DNA from: Neorhizobium petrolearium
Lineage (GTDB): Bacteria; Pseudomonadota; Alphaproteobacteria; Rhizobiales; Rhizobiaceae
Reading direction: 5' to 3'
NCBI RefSeq assembly: GCF_017873175.1
Contig: NZ_JAGGJW010000007.1
Coordinates: 62,001 to 126,000, forward strand
DNA: 64,000 nucleotides
This document shows, piece after piece, positions 1 through 8,100 of the stretch. The stretch's first letter is position 1. Each line of letters opens with the position of its first letter. Made by a program: the position numbers and the translations under genes. Below the pieces are notes generated by a model. That model searched no databases and was not told where the DNA came from. It saw only the letters and a list, made by a program, of their open reading frames with translations.

Positions 1-2
1 CC

Positions 3-554
3 GGACCGGGCGACTGGGTGGCCGTGCATGGCTGCGGCGGGGTAGGGCTGTCGGCGATCATGATCGCCACGGCACTCGGGGCGAATGCGATCGGTATCGA
101 CCTTGCCGAGGACAAGCTGGCGCTTGCCCGTCAATGCGGCGCGGTGGCGACGATCAACGCGGGTTCGGTGGCGGATGTGGTCGAGGCTGTGCGCGAGATC
201 ACCAAGGGCGGCGCGCACGTTTCGATCGACGCGCTCGGCCATCCGGTCACCTGCTTCAATTCGATCAAGAACCTGCGCCGGCGCGGCCGCCATGTGCAGG
301 TCGGCCTGATGCTCGGCGAAGATGCCACGCCAAAAATTCCGATGGCGCAGGTGATCGGCCACGAATTGGAGATCTACGGCAGCCACGGCATGCAGGCTTG
401 GCGTTACGACGCCATGCTCGCCATGCTGACGACCGGCAGGATGAAGCCGCAGCAGCTCATCGCCAGGCGGATCAGCCTGGAAGATGCCGTGCCGGCGCTG
501 ATGACGCTCGACACATCCGAAACTCCCGGAATCAGCGTGATCACGACATTCTAG
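3..554 (+). CDS. zinc-dependent alcohol dehydrogenase family protein, C-terminal part
   Basis: The gene enters from the left edge in frame, so its start is outside the window. What is seen is the Rossmann cofactor-binding half of a medium-chain dehydrogenase: GCGGVGLSA is the glycine-rich nucleotide loop, followed by an acidic residue in GIDLAEDK that favours NAD over NADP. The end of the family fold follows (GRHVQVGLM, then the conserved GSHGMQAW stretch). The zinc-ligand half is missing only because the window starts here. Substrate cannot be told. The stop is TAG at 552-554. Confidence 0.85.
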   Translation, partial: GPGDWVAVHGCGGVGLSAIMIATALGANAIGIDLAEDKLALARQCGAVATINAGSVADVVEAVREITKGGAHVSIDALGHPVTCFNSIKNLRRRGRHVQVGLMLGEDATPKIPMAQVIGHELEIYGSHGMQAWRYDAMLAMLTTGRMKPQQLIARRISLEDAVPALMTLDTSETPGISVITTF

Positions 555-665
555 GCAGGCGATTGTCTGCCCCCGGCGACGGCACTGTTCCGCCATGGCC
601 GCTTGGTGACGGCCCTCTGCGCCCTATATCCCGGTCTTGTGAGACCAAGCCGAAAGGGCGAAGCC

Positions 666-1064
666 ATGAACACAAGAGCGCAGAAGATACCGGGGCCTGA
701 TCATCCAATCACCGTCAAGCCCAACCCGGCCCGAGTGAGAGTGACGCTCGGCGGCAAGGTGATCGCCGACAGCGTCAACTCGCTGACATTGCAGGAAGCA
801 TCCTATCCGGCGGTGCACTACATTCCCCGCACGGATGTCGACATGTCGCTTCTTCAGCGGACGGACCACGAGAGCTATTGCCCCTACAAGGGCGAGGCTT
901 CCTATTTCAGCATCCGAATTGGCGGCGAGCGATCGAAAAATGCTGTCTGGTCTTACGAGAACCCCTATGAGGCGGTGGCAGGCATCAAGGAGCATGTCGC
1001 TTTCTACCCGGATCGCGTGGATTCGATCGAGGAACTTTCGTCTCCTGAACCCGGAAAGTTCTGA
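666..1064 (+). CDS. DUF427 domain protein
   Basis: 132 residues. An open frame extends further upstream, but the ATG at 666 is preceded by a purine-rich stretch (aaagggcgaag) and begins the conserved part. The DUF427 pattern is clear: PARVRVTLGGKVIADS near the N-terminus, then YIPRTDVDMSLL and the HESYCPYKGEASYFSI block. The fold is a small beta-rich domain whose biochemical role is not established. It stands alone between an alcohol dehydrogenase and a DUF1428 gene, all on the same strand but with separate ribosome sites. Confidence 0.85.
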   Translation: MNTRAQKIPGPDHPITVKPNPARVRVTLGGKVIADSVNSLTLQEASYPAVHYIPRTDVDMSLLQRTDHESYCPYKGEASYFSIRIGGERSKNAVWSYENPYEAVAGIKEHVAFYPDRVDSIEELSSPEPGKF

Positions 1065-1158
1065 AGCGGAGAGGGCAACGGAGAAAAATCTCGGTATCAT
1101 GTCGGATTTGCCGTTGTTTGAACGTCCTTGGATTGCTCAGCTCCAAAGGAGGACGACC

Positions 1159-1512
1159 ATGCCCTATGTCGATGGATTCATTGTTGCCGTGCCCAAGGCC
1201 AATCTCGAACGTTACAAGAAGATAGCGCGCGTTGCCGGCGACGTCTGGAAGGAACATGGCGCGCTGACCTATGTGGAATGCGTGGGCGATGACGTGCCTT
1301 ATGGCGAACTCACGTCATTTCCGCGCGCGGTGCAGGCGAAGGAGGACGAGATCGTCATCTTTTCCTGGATCACCTACGAAAGCCGCGCCCGTCGTGACGA
1401 GATCAACAAGAAGGTGATGGCCGATCCACGGCTTTCCGGCGATGAGTGGAAAGACGTTTTCGACGGTAAGCGGATGATCTACGGCGGCTTTGAGGGCTTT
1501 CTATCGCTCTAG
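1159..1512 (+). CDS. DUF1428 family protein
   Basis: 117 residues, beginning at an ATG with a strong ribosome site (aaaggagg) 7 bases upstream. It matches the DUF1428 (YbaA) family throughout: MPYVDGFIVAVP at the N-terminus, then EVxKEHGALxYVECVGDD, and the C-terminal KRMIYGGFEGFL. The family is a ferredoxin-like alpha/beta barrel dimer of unknown role. A longer open frame from 835 overlaps the DUF427 gene and is not supported. Confidence 0.88.
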   Translation: MPYVDGFIVAVPKANLERYKKIARVAGDVWKEHGALTYVECVGDDVPYGELTSFPRAVQAKEDEIVIFSWITYESRARRDEINKKVMADPRLSGDEWKDVFDGKRMIYGGFEGFLSL

Positions 1513-1565
1513 CCCGCCTGGTGCTAAAGGTGCCGGCATCCGTCGGTACCGGATAAGGAAGCTCC

Positions 1566-1988
1566 ATGCCCCAAACCGTGATCTCGATTTCCACCAGGGG
1601 CCAAGGGCTCTATGAATTCACCCGGCCAGTACAGGATTTCGTGCGCGGCCAGGGGGTGGGCGAGGGGCTGCTGACGGTCTTCGTGCGCCACACGTCCTGC
1701 TCCCTGATCATCCAGGAAAATGCCGATCCGGACGTGCGCCGCGATCTCAAGGCATTCTTCACGCGCCTCGTGCCACCGGCGAACGATCCGGAAATGCGGT
1801 GGGTGACGCACACGACCGAAGGCCCGGATGACATGCCCGCGCACATCAAGGCGGCGCTGACTACCGTTTCGCTCGGTATTCCCGTTCATGACGGGCAGCT
1901 GATGCTCGGCACCTGGCAGGGCATCTATCTCTTCGAGCATCGCGACCATCCGCATACCCGCCAAGTGGTACTGCATCTTTCCGCATGA
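1566..1988 (+). CDS. YjbQ family protein (secondary thiamine-phosphate synthase-like)
   Basis: 140 residues, starting at an ATG with aaggaag upstream. The UPF0047/YjbQ signature is intact: GLLTVFVRHTSCSLIIQEN in the first half, and GTWQGIYLFEHRDHPHTRQ near the end. The family forms a trimer and has weak thiamine phosphate synthase activity in Escherichia coli. Its true role is unclear. Length and motifs are standard for the family. Confidence 0.88.
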   Translation: MPQTVISISTRGQGLYEFTRPVQDFVRGQGVGEGLLTVFVRHTSCSLIIQENADPDVRRDLKAFFTRLVPPANDPEMRWVTHTTEGPDDMPAHIKAALTTVSLGIPVHDGQLMLGTWQGIYLFEHRDHPHTRQVVLHLSA

Positions 1989-2128
1989 AAAGCAGGTGAA
2001 TGATGTCTGAATGACGGATTCGGACCTCGTTCAGGTGCGACGATCTAGGGTTGCGTCAATCGCCCGCAACGGCGAGAGAAACAACCTCGGGCCAGGGTCC
2101 ACCGCCCGGATTTCGGAGAGAAACACCC

Positions 2129-2461
2129 ATGACCAGCATGATCGTCAAAGCCGGTATAGCCGCTCTCGTCGCGCTCACTGGCCTTTCCGCAACCGTATCG
2201 ACTGCCGCTGCCGGCGGCCCGGAATTCGGCATCCACGTGCAGTATCACGACCGCGACCGCGATCGTCATTGGCGTCCGGACCACCGGCCGCGTGGCTGCG
2301 CACCCTGGCTTGCCGAGCGGAAGGCCGATCGCATGGGCCTGCGCCGCACCCGTGTCGTCGACGTCTCGCGCCGCACCGTCTCCGTCATCGGTTTCGGACG
2401 ACGCGGCCCGGATCGCGTGGTTTTCGCCAACGTGCGCGGCTGCCCCCTGATCCGCCGTTAG
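2129..2461 (+). CDS. small exported arginine-rich protein of unknown function
   Basis: 110 residues from the ATG at 2129, which has ggagag 8 bases upstream. Residues 1-28 form a Sec-type signal peptide (basic start, hydrophobic core IAALVALTGLSATVS, then TAAAG). The mature part is very rich in Arg, His and Asp (HDRDRDRHWRPDHRPRG) and has two cysteines, CAPWL and the C-terminal CPLI, that could form a disulphide. Short rhizobial periplasmic proteins of this type are common and uncharacterised. A strong terminator follows. Confidence 0.65.
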   Translation: MTSMIVKAGIAALVALTGLSATVSTAAAGGPEFGIHVQYHDRDRDRHWRPDHRPRGCAPWLAERKADRMGLRRTRVVDVSRRTVSVIGFGRRGPDRVVFANVRGCPLIRR

Positions 2462-2506
2462 GAAGTAACGGATCCTTCCGTCTCCATCGCCCGCTGACGG
2501 AGGAAG

Positions 2507-2546
2507 CGCCCCCGCCGGTCCATCGACCGGCGGGGGCGTCTTTTTT
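2507..2546 (+). terminator. strong intrinsic terminator
   Basis: A perfect 14-bp GC-rich stem (2507-2520 pairs with 2525-2538) with a CATC loop, followed at once by TCTTTTTT. It ends the transcript of the small exported protein, between it and the convergent SIMPL gene. The T-run is only on the plus-strand side. Confidence 0.93.
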
Positions 2547-2550
2547 GATC

Positions 2551-3297
2551 TCACTGCTCGAGGGCGAAGGTGACGTTGACGGTCACGGTGTAGGTGTTTT
2601 CGCCGGTTGCGACCGGTACGGCTTCGGCTGCCATATCCTTCGCCATCGCCATACGCATCATCGGCTGCGGCATCGGGCGGGCAGCATTCTCGCTGATTTC
2701 CAGGACACGTCCAAGCTTGACGCCTGCTGCTTCCGTCAGCGTCCTCGCCTTGGCGAGCGCCTTTGCGACGGCTGCCTTGCGTGCTTCGGTCATGGCCTCT
2801 TCAGGATCGTCGTTCGTGAAGACGATCTGGCCGCCCTGATTTACGCCGAGCTTAACCGAGCGGTCGATGAGGGCGCCGAGCTTATCGAGGTCGCGGACCT
2901 TCAGCGTCAGCGTGTTGGCGACCTCGTAGCCGACGACCTCCGGTGGATCAACGACGCCGTTCTTCGGCTCGGAATGGCGGTATTGGGGGTAGATTGAAAA
3001 GTTGCTCGTCTGGATATCGCGATCGGCGACGCCATCGGCCTTGATTGCAGTGAGCACTTCTTTCATGGCCGCGCTGTTGGCCGAAAGTGCGGCTTCGGCC
3101 GTTTGCCCGTTGCGCACGACGGAAAGTGTCAGGACCGCCATGTCAGGCGCGATCGAAGCTTCGCCTTCGCCCGAGATGCTGATAACCGGGTCGCGGGGGC
3201 GGAACTCCTGCGCCGATGCCGGGCACGCTGCGGCGGTAAGTGCGCCTGCCAAAAGGGTTGCCAGGACGAGACGCGACGACGAAAGCGCAAAGCGCAT
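2551..3297 (-). CDS. SIMPL domain (DUF541) exported protein
   Basis: 248 residues from the ATG at 3297, which has ggggag upstream; the frame is open a little further but this start gives a clean signal peptide (residues 1-30, ending AAACPASAQ). The mature protein fits the SIMPL/DUF541 family: PVISISGEGEASIAPDMAVL, GYEVANTLTLKVRDLDKLG, ARKAAVAKALAKARTL and the final NTYTVTVNVTFAL strand. Members are periplasmic or membrane-attached and are linked to oxidative stress tolerance in some bacteria. The mechanism is unknown. Confidence 0.88.
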   Translation of the reverse strand: MRFALSSSRLVLATLLAGALTAAACPASAQEFRPRDPVISISGEGEASIAPDMAVLTLSVVRNGQTAEAALSANSAAMKEVLTAIKADGVADRDIQTSNFSIYPQYRHSEPKNGVVDPPEVVGYEVANTLTLKVRDLDKLGALIDRSVKLGVNQGGQIVFTNDDPEEAMTEARKAAVAKALAKARTLTEAAGVKLGRVLEISENAARPMPQPMMRMAMAKDMAAEAVPVATGENTYTVTVNVTFALEQ

Positions 3298-3538
3298 GGT
3301 ATTCTCCCCGATCTGTTTGAGCGGCAAGGGATGTCGGTCCGCAAGCCTGCTACGATGATATCCTACCTTTAGCGCGCCTTGTCGAACCGGAATCGATTCC
3401 GCACATTCGCGCCTCGGCAGGTCTACGTGCCGGTTGATTGTGAAGCTATTGCGGCAACGACTTGTGGCCGTTGGTGATTTGCGGTAGAGCGACCCCTGAG
3501 GAGAGGCGAGCCATTGCGCCTCCCCTTTGCCTTACGGC

Positions 3539-3614
3539 GGGCCTGTAGCTCAATGGTTAGAGCCGGCGGCTCATAACCGCTTGGTTGGGGGTTCGAGTCC
3601 CTCCGGGCCCACCA
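3539..3614 (+). tRNA. tRNA-Ile2 (CAT anticodon, lysidine type)
   Basis: A full 76-base cloverleaf with encoded CCA: acceptor GGGCCTG/CGGGCCC (one G-T pair), D-arm GCTC/GAGC, anticodon loop CTCATAA, T-loop TTCGAGT. The anticodon is CAT. The body (GGCGGCTCATAACCGCTTGG) follows the E. coli ileX/ileY pattern rather than that of methionine tRNAs. It should therefore read AUA after lysidine modification by TilS. Its 3' end lies one base before the original stop codon of nnrS, so the two genes were tail to tail before the prophage arrived. Confidence 0.92.
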
Positions 3615-3630
3615 TCACAGTTTCCGGCGG
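3615..3630 (-). other. nnrS: severed 3' end of nnrS left on the far side of the prophage
   Basis: Read on the minus strand, 3630-3615 continues the nnrS frame broken at 48121. After the shared CCGCC the codons become CGG AAA CTG TGA, giving Arg-Lys-Leu-stop with the stop at 3617-3615. The original protein thus ended ...ARVRRKL, two residues longer than now. This is an inference from joining the two flanks through the 5-base duplication. Confidence 0.85.
3626..3630. repeat. target-site duplication, low-coordinate copy (GGCGG)
   Basis: Five bases directly before the TGTAG end of the prophage. They are identical to the five bases directly after its other end (48121-48125). A 5-bp duplication is what Mu-type transposition leaves. 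Confidence 0.9.
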
Positions 3631-3676
3631 TGTAGCCGGACGCCGATTTCCGGAATTTTGACACTTAATTCCGGAA
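3631..3676 (+). repeat. prophage right end with transposase-binding repeats
   Basis: The end begins TGTAG and has TTCCGGAA at 3648-3655 (bases 18-25 from the end) and again at 3669-3676, 21 bp or two helical turns apart. Each copy continues as TTCCGGAATTTT. The opposite end has the same TTCCGGAATT at the same distance from its tip. These are probably binding sites of the transposase. The remaining bases to the first gene (3798) show nothing else. Confidence 0.88.
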
Positions 3677-3797
3677 TTTTCATTTTCCCACCTCTCTGCG
3701 CTTAACCGATCGATCCGATGTCGAATCAGGGGCGACAATTTGGCGTGGACACCCTCGGACAATCCTCTCATAGATTTTCCCCTCACCGGAGGGAACT

Positions 3798-4076
3798 ATG
3801 ATGAAGATTATCATGACGCAAACGCTGAACGACAATGGAAGGCTGGGCGCGTGGCTGTTTATCGTTAGCCCAGTTGTCGGAGGGGCTTGCTACGCTTGGC
3901 TGGTTTCTGAATTGCAGCACCGGTTATCGAGCAATTTGTGGCTCGCGGCTGGCCTCGTATTTCTATCAGGTCTCGCGTTTTTGGTGGGCGCAGTGCTCGT
4001 GCTAATCGGGCGATCCTATACTGCAGCGGTCGTTCCCTCGGAACCTGCTGAAGAGACCAAGGGGCTCTGGAGCTGA
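3798..4076 (+). CDS. small two-helix membrane protein, prophage right-end cargo
   Basis: 92 residues, with ggaggg 6 bases before the ATG. Two hydrophobic helices are evident: AWLFIVSPVVGGACYAWLV (about 18-36) and LWLAAGLVFLSGLAFLVGAV (about 48-67), with a short charged C-terminus. It is the last gene before the prophage right end. No family is recognised; its place and shape would suit a superinfection-exclusion protein, but that is a guess. Confidence 0.6.
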   Translation: MMKIIMTQTLNDNGRLGAWLFIVSPVVGGACYAWLVSELQHRLSSNLWLAAGLVFLSGLAFLVGAVLVLIGRSYTAAVVPSEPAEETKGLWS

Positions 4077-4180
4077 TAACATCATAAGCTATTGCGAAGG
4101 CGCCCCTTGGGGCGCTGTAAGCTGCCTCGACAATTGGCATACAAGATTGGGTTTTGTTGACGGTTCTGCGGCGGTCGAAT

Positions 4181-5359
4181 TCATGCGGGCCTGTTCCAGG
4201 AAGGGCCGCCGCTTAACTCCCATTCACTTGGGTTTGGTACCTCGCCATTTAGAACAATCTCCTGGATCGCCAAAAGGCATAGTCGCAGGCCCTCACTTGC
4301 CACCGCGCAATCCTTGGCTGAATTTTTTTCTGTACCACCGTGGACCACTGCGCTCCGAAGCTCGTAGAATTTCTTTATACTCTTCACAATATTCCGTCGT
4401 TCATCCAACGTTTTGCCGAGCAATAGAGCTGTTCTCAAGGATACTCTATGCGTTAGGTCACCTCGTCCGTCTCCAGAAAGCAAGCTTTCGAGACAAATGC
4501 ACCCGTCAAGTGCCTTGTCTCCGGCCGAGTGCCTGCGCCTCGCCATGTTTAGACGTGTTAGCGGGACCTCGCAGGGGGCGGACACTGATGTGGGAAGGGA
4601 AACAAAACGATTGACCCAAGCTACAGCCTCCTCCGTGAGATTTTTTCCGAAATCTGGAATTAGTCCCTCTGTTAGATTCTGATGCCAAATGCGCCCGATT
4701 TCCGAAGCTTGAAGATCTGGGTCAGCAAATTCTTGCCAGGTTTCTGTCACTATCGGCGAAGCGTTGTCGTCCGATAGGGTGACCGCAATAGCAAGTCGCC
4801 GCATTTCCCTGGCCACAGCCAAAAATTTCGCGTGCCCTTCCGCATGGGGCTCATCACAAACATCACTATGCTCCATCATAAGCGCCGAAGGAAATGCCAT
4901 ACCTGGTCCGAGGACGACCCCTTGCTTCAGAGATTCTGAATTGGGGCTGTCTGGGAGGTCGGATACGTTCAGCAAAGTCATTCCATTGCTGAACCGAACA
5001 GGCTCCCTTAGAAATAGTCCATATACCTTCCCAATGACCCTAATGTCTGTCTTTGTAACCCGCAGGATACGCCGAAGCCAGTCCACGGCTTTCAATGCGC
5101 CTTCGCGTACTGCGAACCGGAGTAAGTTGGGTGCTTGCTGTCGCGGCGAGTAGCACAACTGCTTTCCCATGAAGAAGCGATCAAACTGCTCCGAAAATTC
5201 GGGGTGTGCTTCAAGTGCGGTCACTAGAGGCTGAGCAAGCATCCAAATGTCCTTGATACCATCAGCCGCCTCGAGGCGACCGAGAATCGGAAGTCCAAGC
5301 GTCCGTGCCGCCTGAGGCAGAAGCTCCTCTATAACTTCAATGAGGCCTTTGTCGTCCAT
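4181..5359 (-). CDS. large HEPN-like (Apea type) protein, prophage cargo
   Basis: 392 residues from the ATG at 5359 (ggag 7 bases upstream); the frame is open 12 codons further. The N-terminal 250 residues match nothing I recognise. The last 120 residues look like an Apea-type HEPN domain: LESLLSG, a RVSLRTALLLG helix, ERRNIVKSIKKFYELRS, then the RSAVVHGG motif (R-x4-H). HEPN proteins are often ribonucleases in defence and toxin systems. Transcribed alone, toward the phage end. Any catalytic role is inferred from the motif only. Confidence 0.7.
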   Translation of the reverse strand: MDDKGLIEVIEELLPQAARTLGLPILGRLEAADGIKDIWMLAQPLVTALEAHPEFSEQFDRFFMGKQLCYSPRQQAPNLLRFAVREGALKAVDWLRRILRVTKTDIRVIGKVYGLFLREPVRFSNGMTLLNVSDLPDSPNSESLKQGVVLGPGMAFPSALMMEHSDVCDEPHAEGHAKFLAVAREMRRLAIAVTLSDDNASPIVTETWQEFADPDLQASEIGRIWHQNLTEGLIPDFGKNLTEEAVAWVNRFVSLPTSVSAPCEVPLTRLNMARRRHSAGDKALDGCICLESLLSGDGRGDLTHRVSLRTALLLGKTLDERRNIVKSIKKFYELRSAVVHGGTEKNSAKDCAVASEGLRLCLLAIQEIVLNGEVPNPSEWELSGGPSWNRPA

Positions 5360-5591
5360 ACGAAACTCCAATTCTATCGGCGACCATATAATCAACTCCT
5401 TCGGATGCTGGCTATGTCTGCTCTCAAGCGGCTAATCGCAAGAGAAGCATGGTACCTTCATTAGAGCCAACGTGATGCTTGACTCGATCCGAGGCGTGCT
5501 CCATTTGTTCTCGAGTTCGTCAGAGGCGGCGAATAAAAGAATATCAACACAAGACCGATGCGGCCGGTCTCGAACACGAGAGCGATTCCGC

Positions 5592-6035
5592 ATGCCCGAA
5601 GACCTGCAAAAGAGACTAACCTCGGCGATCAAGGTCCAGATCGACTGCCTCAGCCAGCCCACCTTGAACGGCTTCGCCGGCACAGGCCGATCTCGCGAGC
5701 GCGAAAAAGGGTCGCTGCACGCGATCGCCACCAGGATCATGAACGAGGGATTGAGGCCTTACGCTTTCGAGTGCGGTGGCGAACCGGTCAACAGGCATGA
5801 TGTCTACCTCACCGTCCTCACGGCTCTCTTTGATATCGATGATGAAGACGCAAGGCGGTGGACGTCCAAGAGCGAATGGGACGCCGCTCGTTTCGAGGCC
5901 GCCAAGGACATTGCCAGAGCCGTGAGGCGGAAGTTTACTGTCGTGGATCGTCCCCGGATCTATCGGGACATTCCAACGGACGGCCAGATGGGCGGAGCTC
6001 ATAGCCATAGCAATTGGCGCTTTGAGGGAGAGTGA
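5592..6035 (+). CDS. hypothetical protein upstream of the SRAP gene
   Basis: 147 residues from the ATG at 5592; the frame is open back to a GTG at 5472, but the added part is Ser/Arg-rich and looks non-coding. The sequence is soluble and mixed in charge, with MPEDLQKRLTSAIKVQID at the start and HDVYLTVLTALFDIDDED in the middle. Its stop lies 2 bases before the SRAP start (TGATCATG), so the two are probably translated together. No family is recognised. Confidence 0.55.
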   Translation: MPEDLQKRLTSAIKVQIDCLSQPTLNGFAGTGRSREREKGSLHAIATRIMNEGLRPYAFECGGEPVNRHDVYLTVLTALFDIDDEDARRWTSKSEWDAARFEAAKDIARAVRRKFTVVDRPRIYRDIPTDGQMGGAHSHSNWRFEGE

Positions 6036-6037
6036 TC

Positions 6038-6748
6038 ATGTGCGGCAGGATCTTCATCGAGACGAACCTGAAGGAGATGATGTCCGGATTCGGCTTTGCG
6101 AAGCCGCTCGACGTCGGCGGGCTCGACAACCAGTTCCCGCGCTATGACGGACGGCCGAGCGAATATTATCCGATCATCATCCGCGACGCCGTGCGCGAAA
6201 GCGGGCAGATGGCACCTGTTTTCGTCGTCGGCCGCTGGGGTTTCATTGCGGGCTGGGACCGGGAGGCGAAGAAGCCGATGATCAACGCGCGAAGCGAAGG
6301 CATCGCCACCAACAATTCCTTTAAGAGTGCCTATGAGCGTCGGCGCTGTCTTGTGCCGATCGACGGCTTTTTCGAGTAGAAGGACATTCACGGCACGGGC
6401 AAGAACAAGCAGCCTTACGCGATCGCCATGAAGGACCGCAGCAAGTTCGCGCTGGCCGGCATCTATTCGTCACGCCGAACCGACAGCGCCCATGAAGAGC
6501 GGAGCTTCGCCATCCTCACCTGCGCGGCAAACGAAATGATGGAGACAATTCATAACCGAATGCCGGTCATCCTGCACCCGGCCGACTATGAGCGCTGGCT
6601 TTCCGAGGAGCCGGACCCGGCCGATCTCCTCGAGCCGTTCCCTTCGGAACTCATGACCATGTGGCCGATCAATCCGATCCGCAGCAAGGGGCCGGAGGTG
6701 CTGGATCCGCTCGCGGCGGAAGAGAATGAGGAGCCGCCGCTGTTCTAG
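6038..6748 (+). pseudogene. SRAP (YedK/HMCES-type) gene interrupted by an amber codon
   Basis: MCGRIF at the start gives the catalytic Cys2. NARSE supplies the conserved Asn, GFFE the Glu, and HNRMPVIL the His, so all SRAP active-site parts are present in one frame. The frame is broken by TAG at 6377-6379, exactly where the family has Trp (GFxEW): TGG to TAG is one base. After it the same frame runs on with normal SRAP sequence to 6748. SRAP proteins form a thiazolidine crosslink with abasic sites in single-stranded DNA. The gene is dead unless the amber codon is suppressed, or this may be a sequencing error. Confidence 0.88.
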
Positions 6749-6801
6749 GTCGCCACTCACAATTTCCGTATGATTGATATCGGCTTTGGAGGGGACTACG
6801 C

Positions 6802-8100
6802 ATGCCGATCGACCTGCACGAAAAATTTCGCCTGAGCTTGCTCAACAAGCTCAGGCCATTGGCTGAGGCAATTCGATACAACAGCGGCACCTATATTGAC
6901 CGCGTAACGATATATCCGCTCCACAATTTGGATCGTGACATCAAACGGCGCAAAGAGCTGGCGGAGCCTTTGAGTGAGTTTATTGGAGACACGCCGCTCT
7001 ATCATTTTGTGAGCGAGCACTTAAGTCAGCTCCTGCGGGACAACTATGACTATTCGAATCAGAGCGGATTGGTCTCAGAGTTGCCGCTGTTCAGCGGTCT
7101 TGACCCTGCAGAATATCTTGTAACCGCCTTTGAAAGTCTCCCGTGGCATTACACGGTATCTTTCGTGCTTCCGGCCGCTTTTGACGTGCTGTTGCCCCAA
7201 AACACAGACGAGCGCGTCCTTTCCAATTCAATCAGATTGCTCCGTGTCACTGATAAAGTTCAGGACCTCTATCCTCTGGAATCGGGAATAGAGCGGCGCG
7301 ACAAAAGCACGCCGTTGAGCCTCATGGGTCTCATGGGGCTCATGGATGCCCCAAAAGAATCGCTTCCATTGGGTCGCATTCTGTTTCAGACGCAGGTTAA
7401 AGGCTTCATTGGTGTTTTCGACAGAAGCACTCCTCTGCGTTTGGCGGAAGCAAGGCTCAAAGCTTTCCTTGGCTTCTTACTGGCGGACTATACCCTTGAG
7501 GTTAGCTTTCTCTATGTGCCCACTGTCCCGAAAAGCGAATTAGTAATCCACCAGGGGATCGATGCTGATTGGCAGTACCTGCGGCGTCACGAGCTTGATG
7601 AGGACTTCAAGCAATTGCTACCAAAGCTCGGCATCAATAAGACTATCACCAGAGAAGATAAGTCTTCGGAAGGCCTACTTGAGGAATGGGTCAACCTTGG
7701 ATGTCAGAGGGCCTGCGCCGGTTTTCAGGATAATAAGGCAGCGCGGCGTCTCCAACTTGCGGCCACATGGTTGTTCGACAGCTACGCAAACAATCGCGAT
7801 CTGCTCGCATTTGTACAGGCGATGGTAAGCATGGAGATACTCCTTGGCGAGAAGGAAGACGAGGAGGTCGGGATAGGTTCAATGCTCAGAAACCGCTGTG
7901 CATTCCTAATTGGACGCTCCCACAATGAGCGCGAGGAAATCATCGACCAGCTGAAGCAAATTTATCAAGTCCGGTCGAAGATTGTCCACACTGGAAAGGA
8001 TCGGCTCACGCGAGATGAGGTGGGCATGTTGTTTCAATTGCGTCACTACTGCGGTCGCGTGATCGAACGAGAGCTGGAAATCGCTACCGAGACAAAATGA
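6802..8100 (+). CDS. HEPN-like (Apea type) protein, prophage cargo
   Basis: 432 residues; the ATG at 6802 follows ggagggg. The N-terminal two thirds are not recognised. The C-terminal part has the HEPN pattern: AMVSMEILLGEKED, SMLRNRCAFLIG, a long basic helix EEIIDQLKQIYQVRS, then RSKIVHTG (R-x4-H). This is the same arrangement as in the gene at 4181-5359, although the rest of the two proteins is different. It ends inside the convergent methylase gene (17-base overlap), so the cargo block is tightly packed. Confidence 0.72.
   Translation: MPIDLHEKFRLSLLNKLRPLAEAIRYNSGTYIDRVTIYPLHNLDRDIKRRKELAEPLSEFIGDTPLYHFVSEHLSQLLRDNYDYSNQSGLVSELPLFSGLDPAEYLVTAFESLPWHYTVSFVLPAAFDVLLPQNTDERVLSNSIRLLRVTDKVQDLYPLESGIERRDKSTPLSLMGLMGLMDAPKESLPLGRILFQTQVKGFIGVFDRSTPLRLAEARLKAFLGFLLADYTLEVSFLYVPTVPKSELVIHQGIDADWQYLRRHELDEDFKQLLPKLGINKTITREDKSSEGLLEEWVNLGCQRACAGFQDNKAARRLQLAATWLFDSYANNRDLLAFVQAMVSMEILLGEKEDEEVGIGSMLRNRCAFLIGRSHNEREEIIDQLKQIYQVRSKIVHTGKDRLTRDEVGMLFQLRHYCGRVIERELEIATETK

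Noticed and set aside
3600..3700. tRNA-Ile2 as an integrase attachment site for an island
   Set aside because: No tyrosine or serine integrase is seen, no copy of the tRNA 3' end exists at the other boundary, and the junction shows Mu-type ends with a 5-bp duplication 17 bases after the tRNA. The closeness is due to the position of nnrS.
3571..3786. 71-residue minus-strand open frame ending GPEGLEPPTKRL
   Set aside because: This is the well-known false protein that arises by reading antisense through a tRNA gene; it overlaps tRNA-Ile2 and the prophage end.
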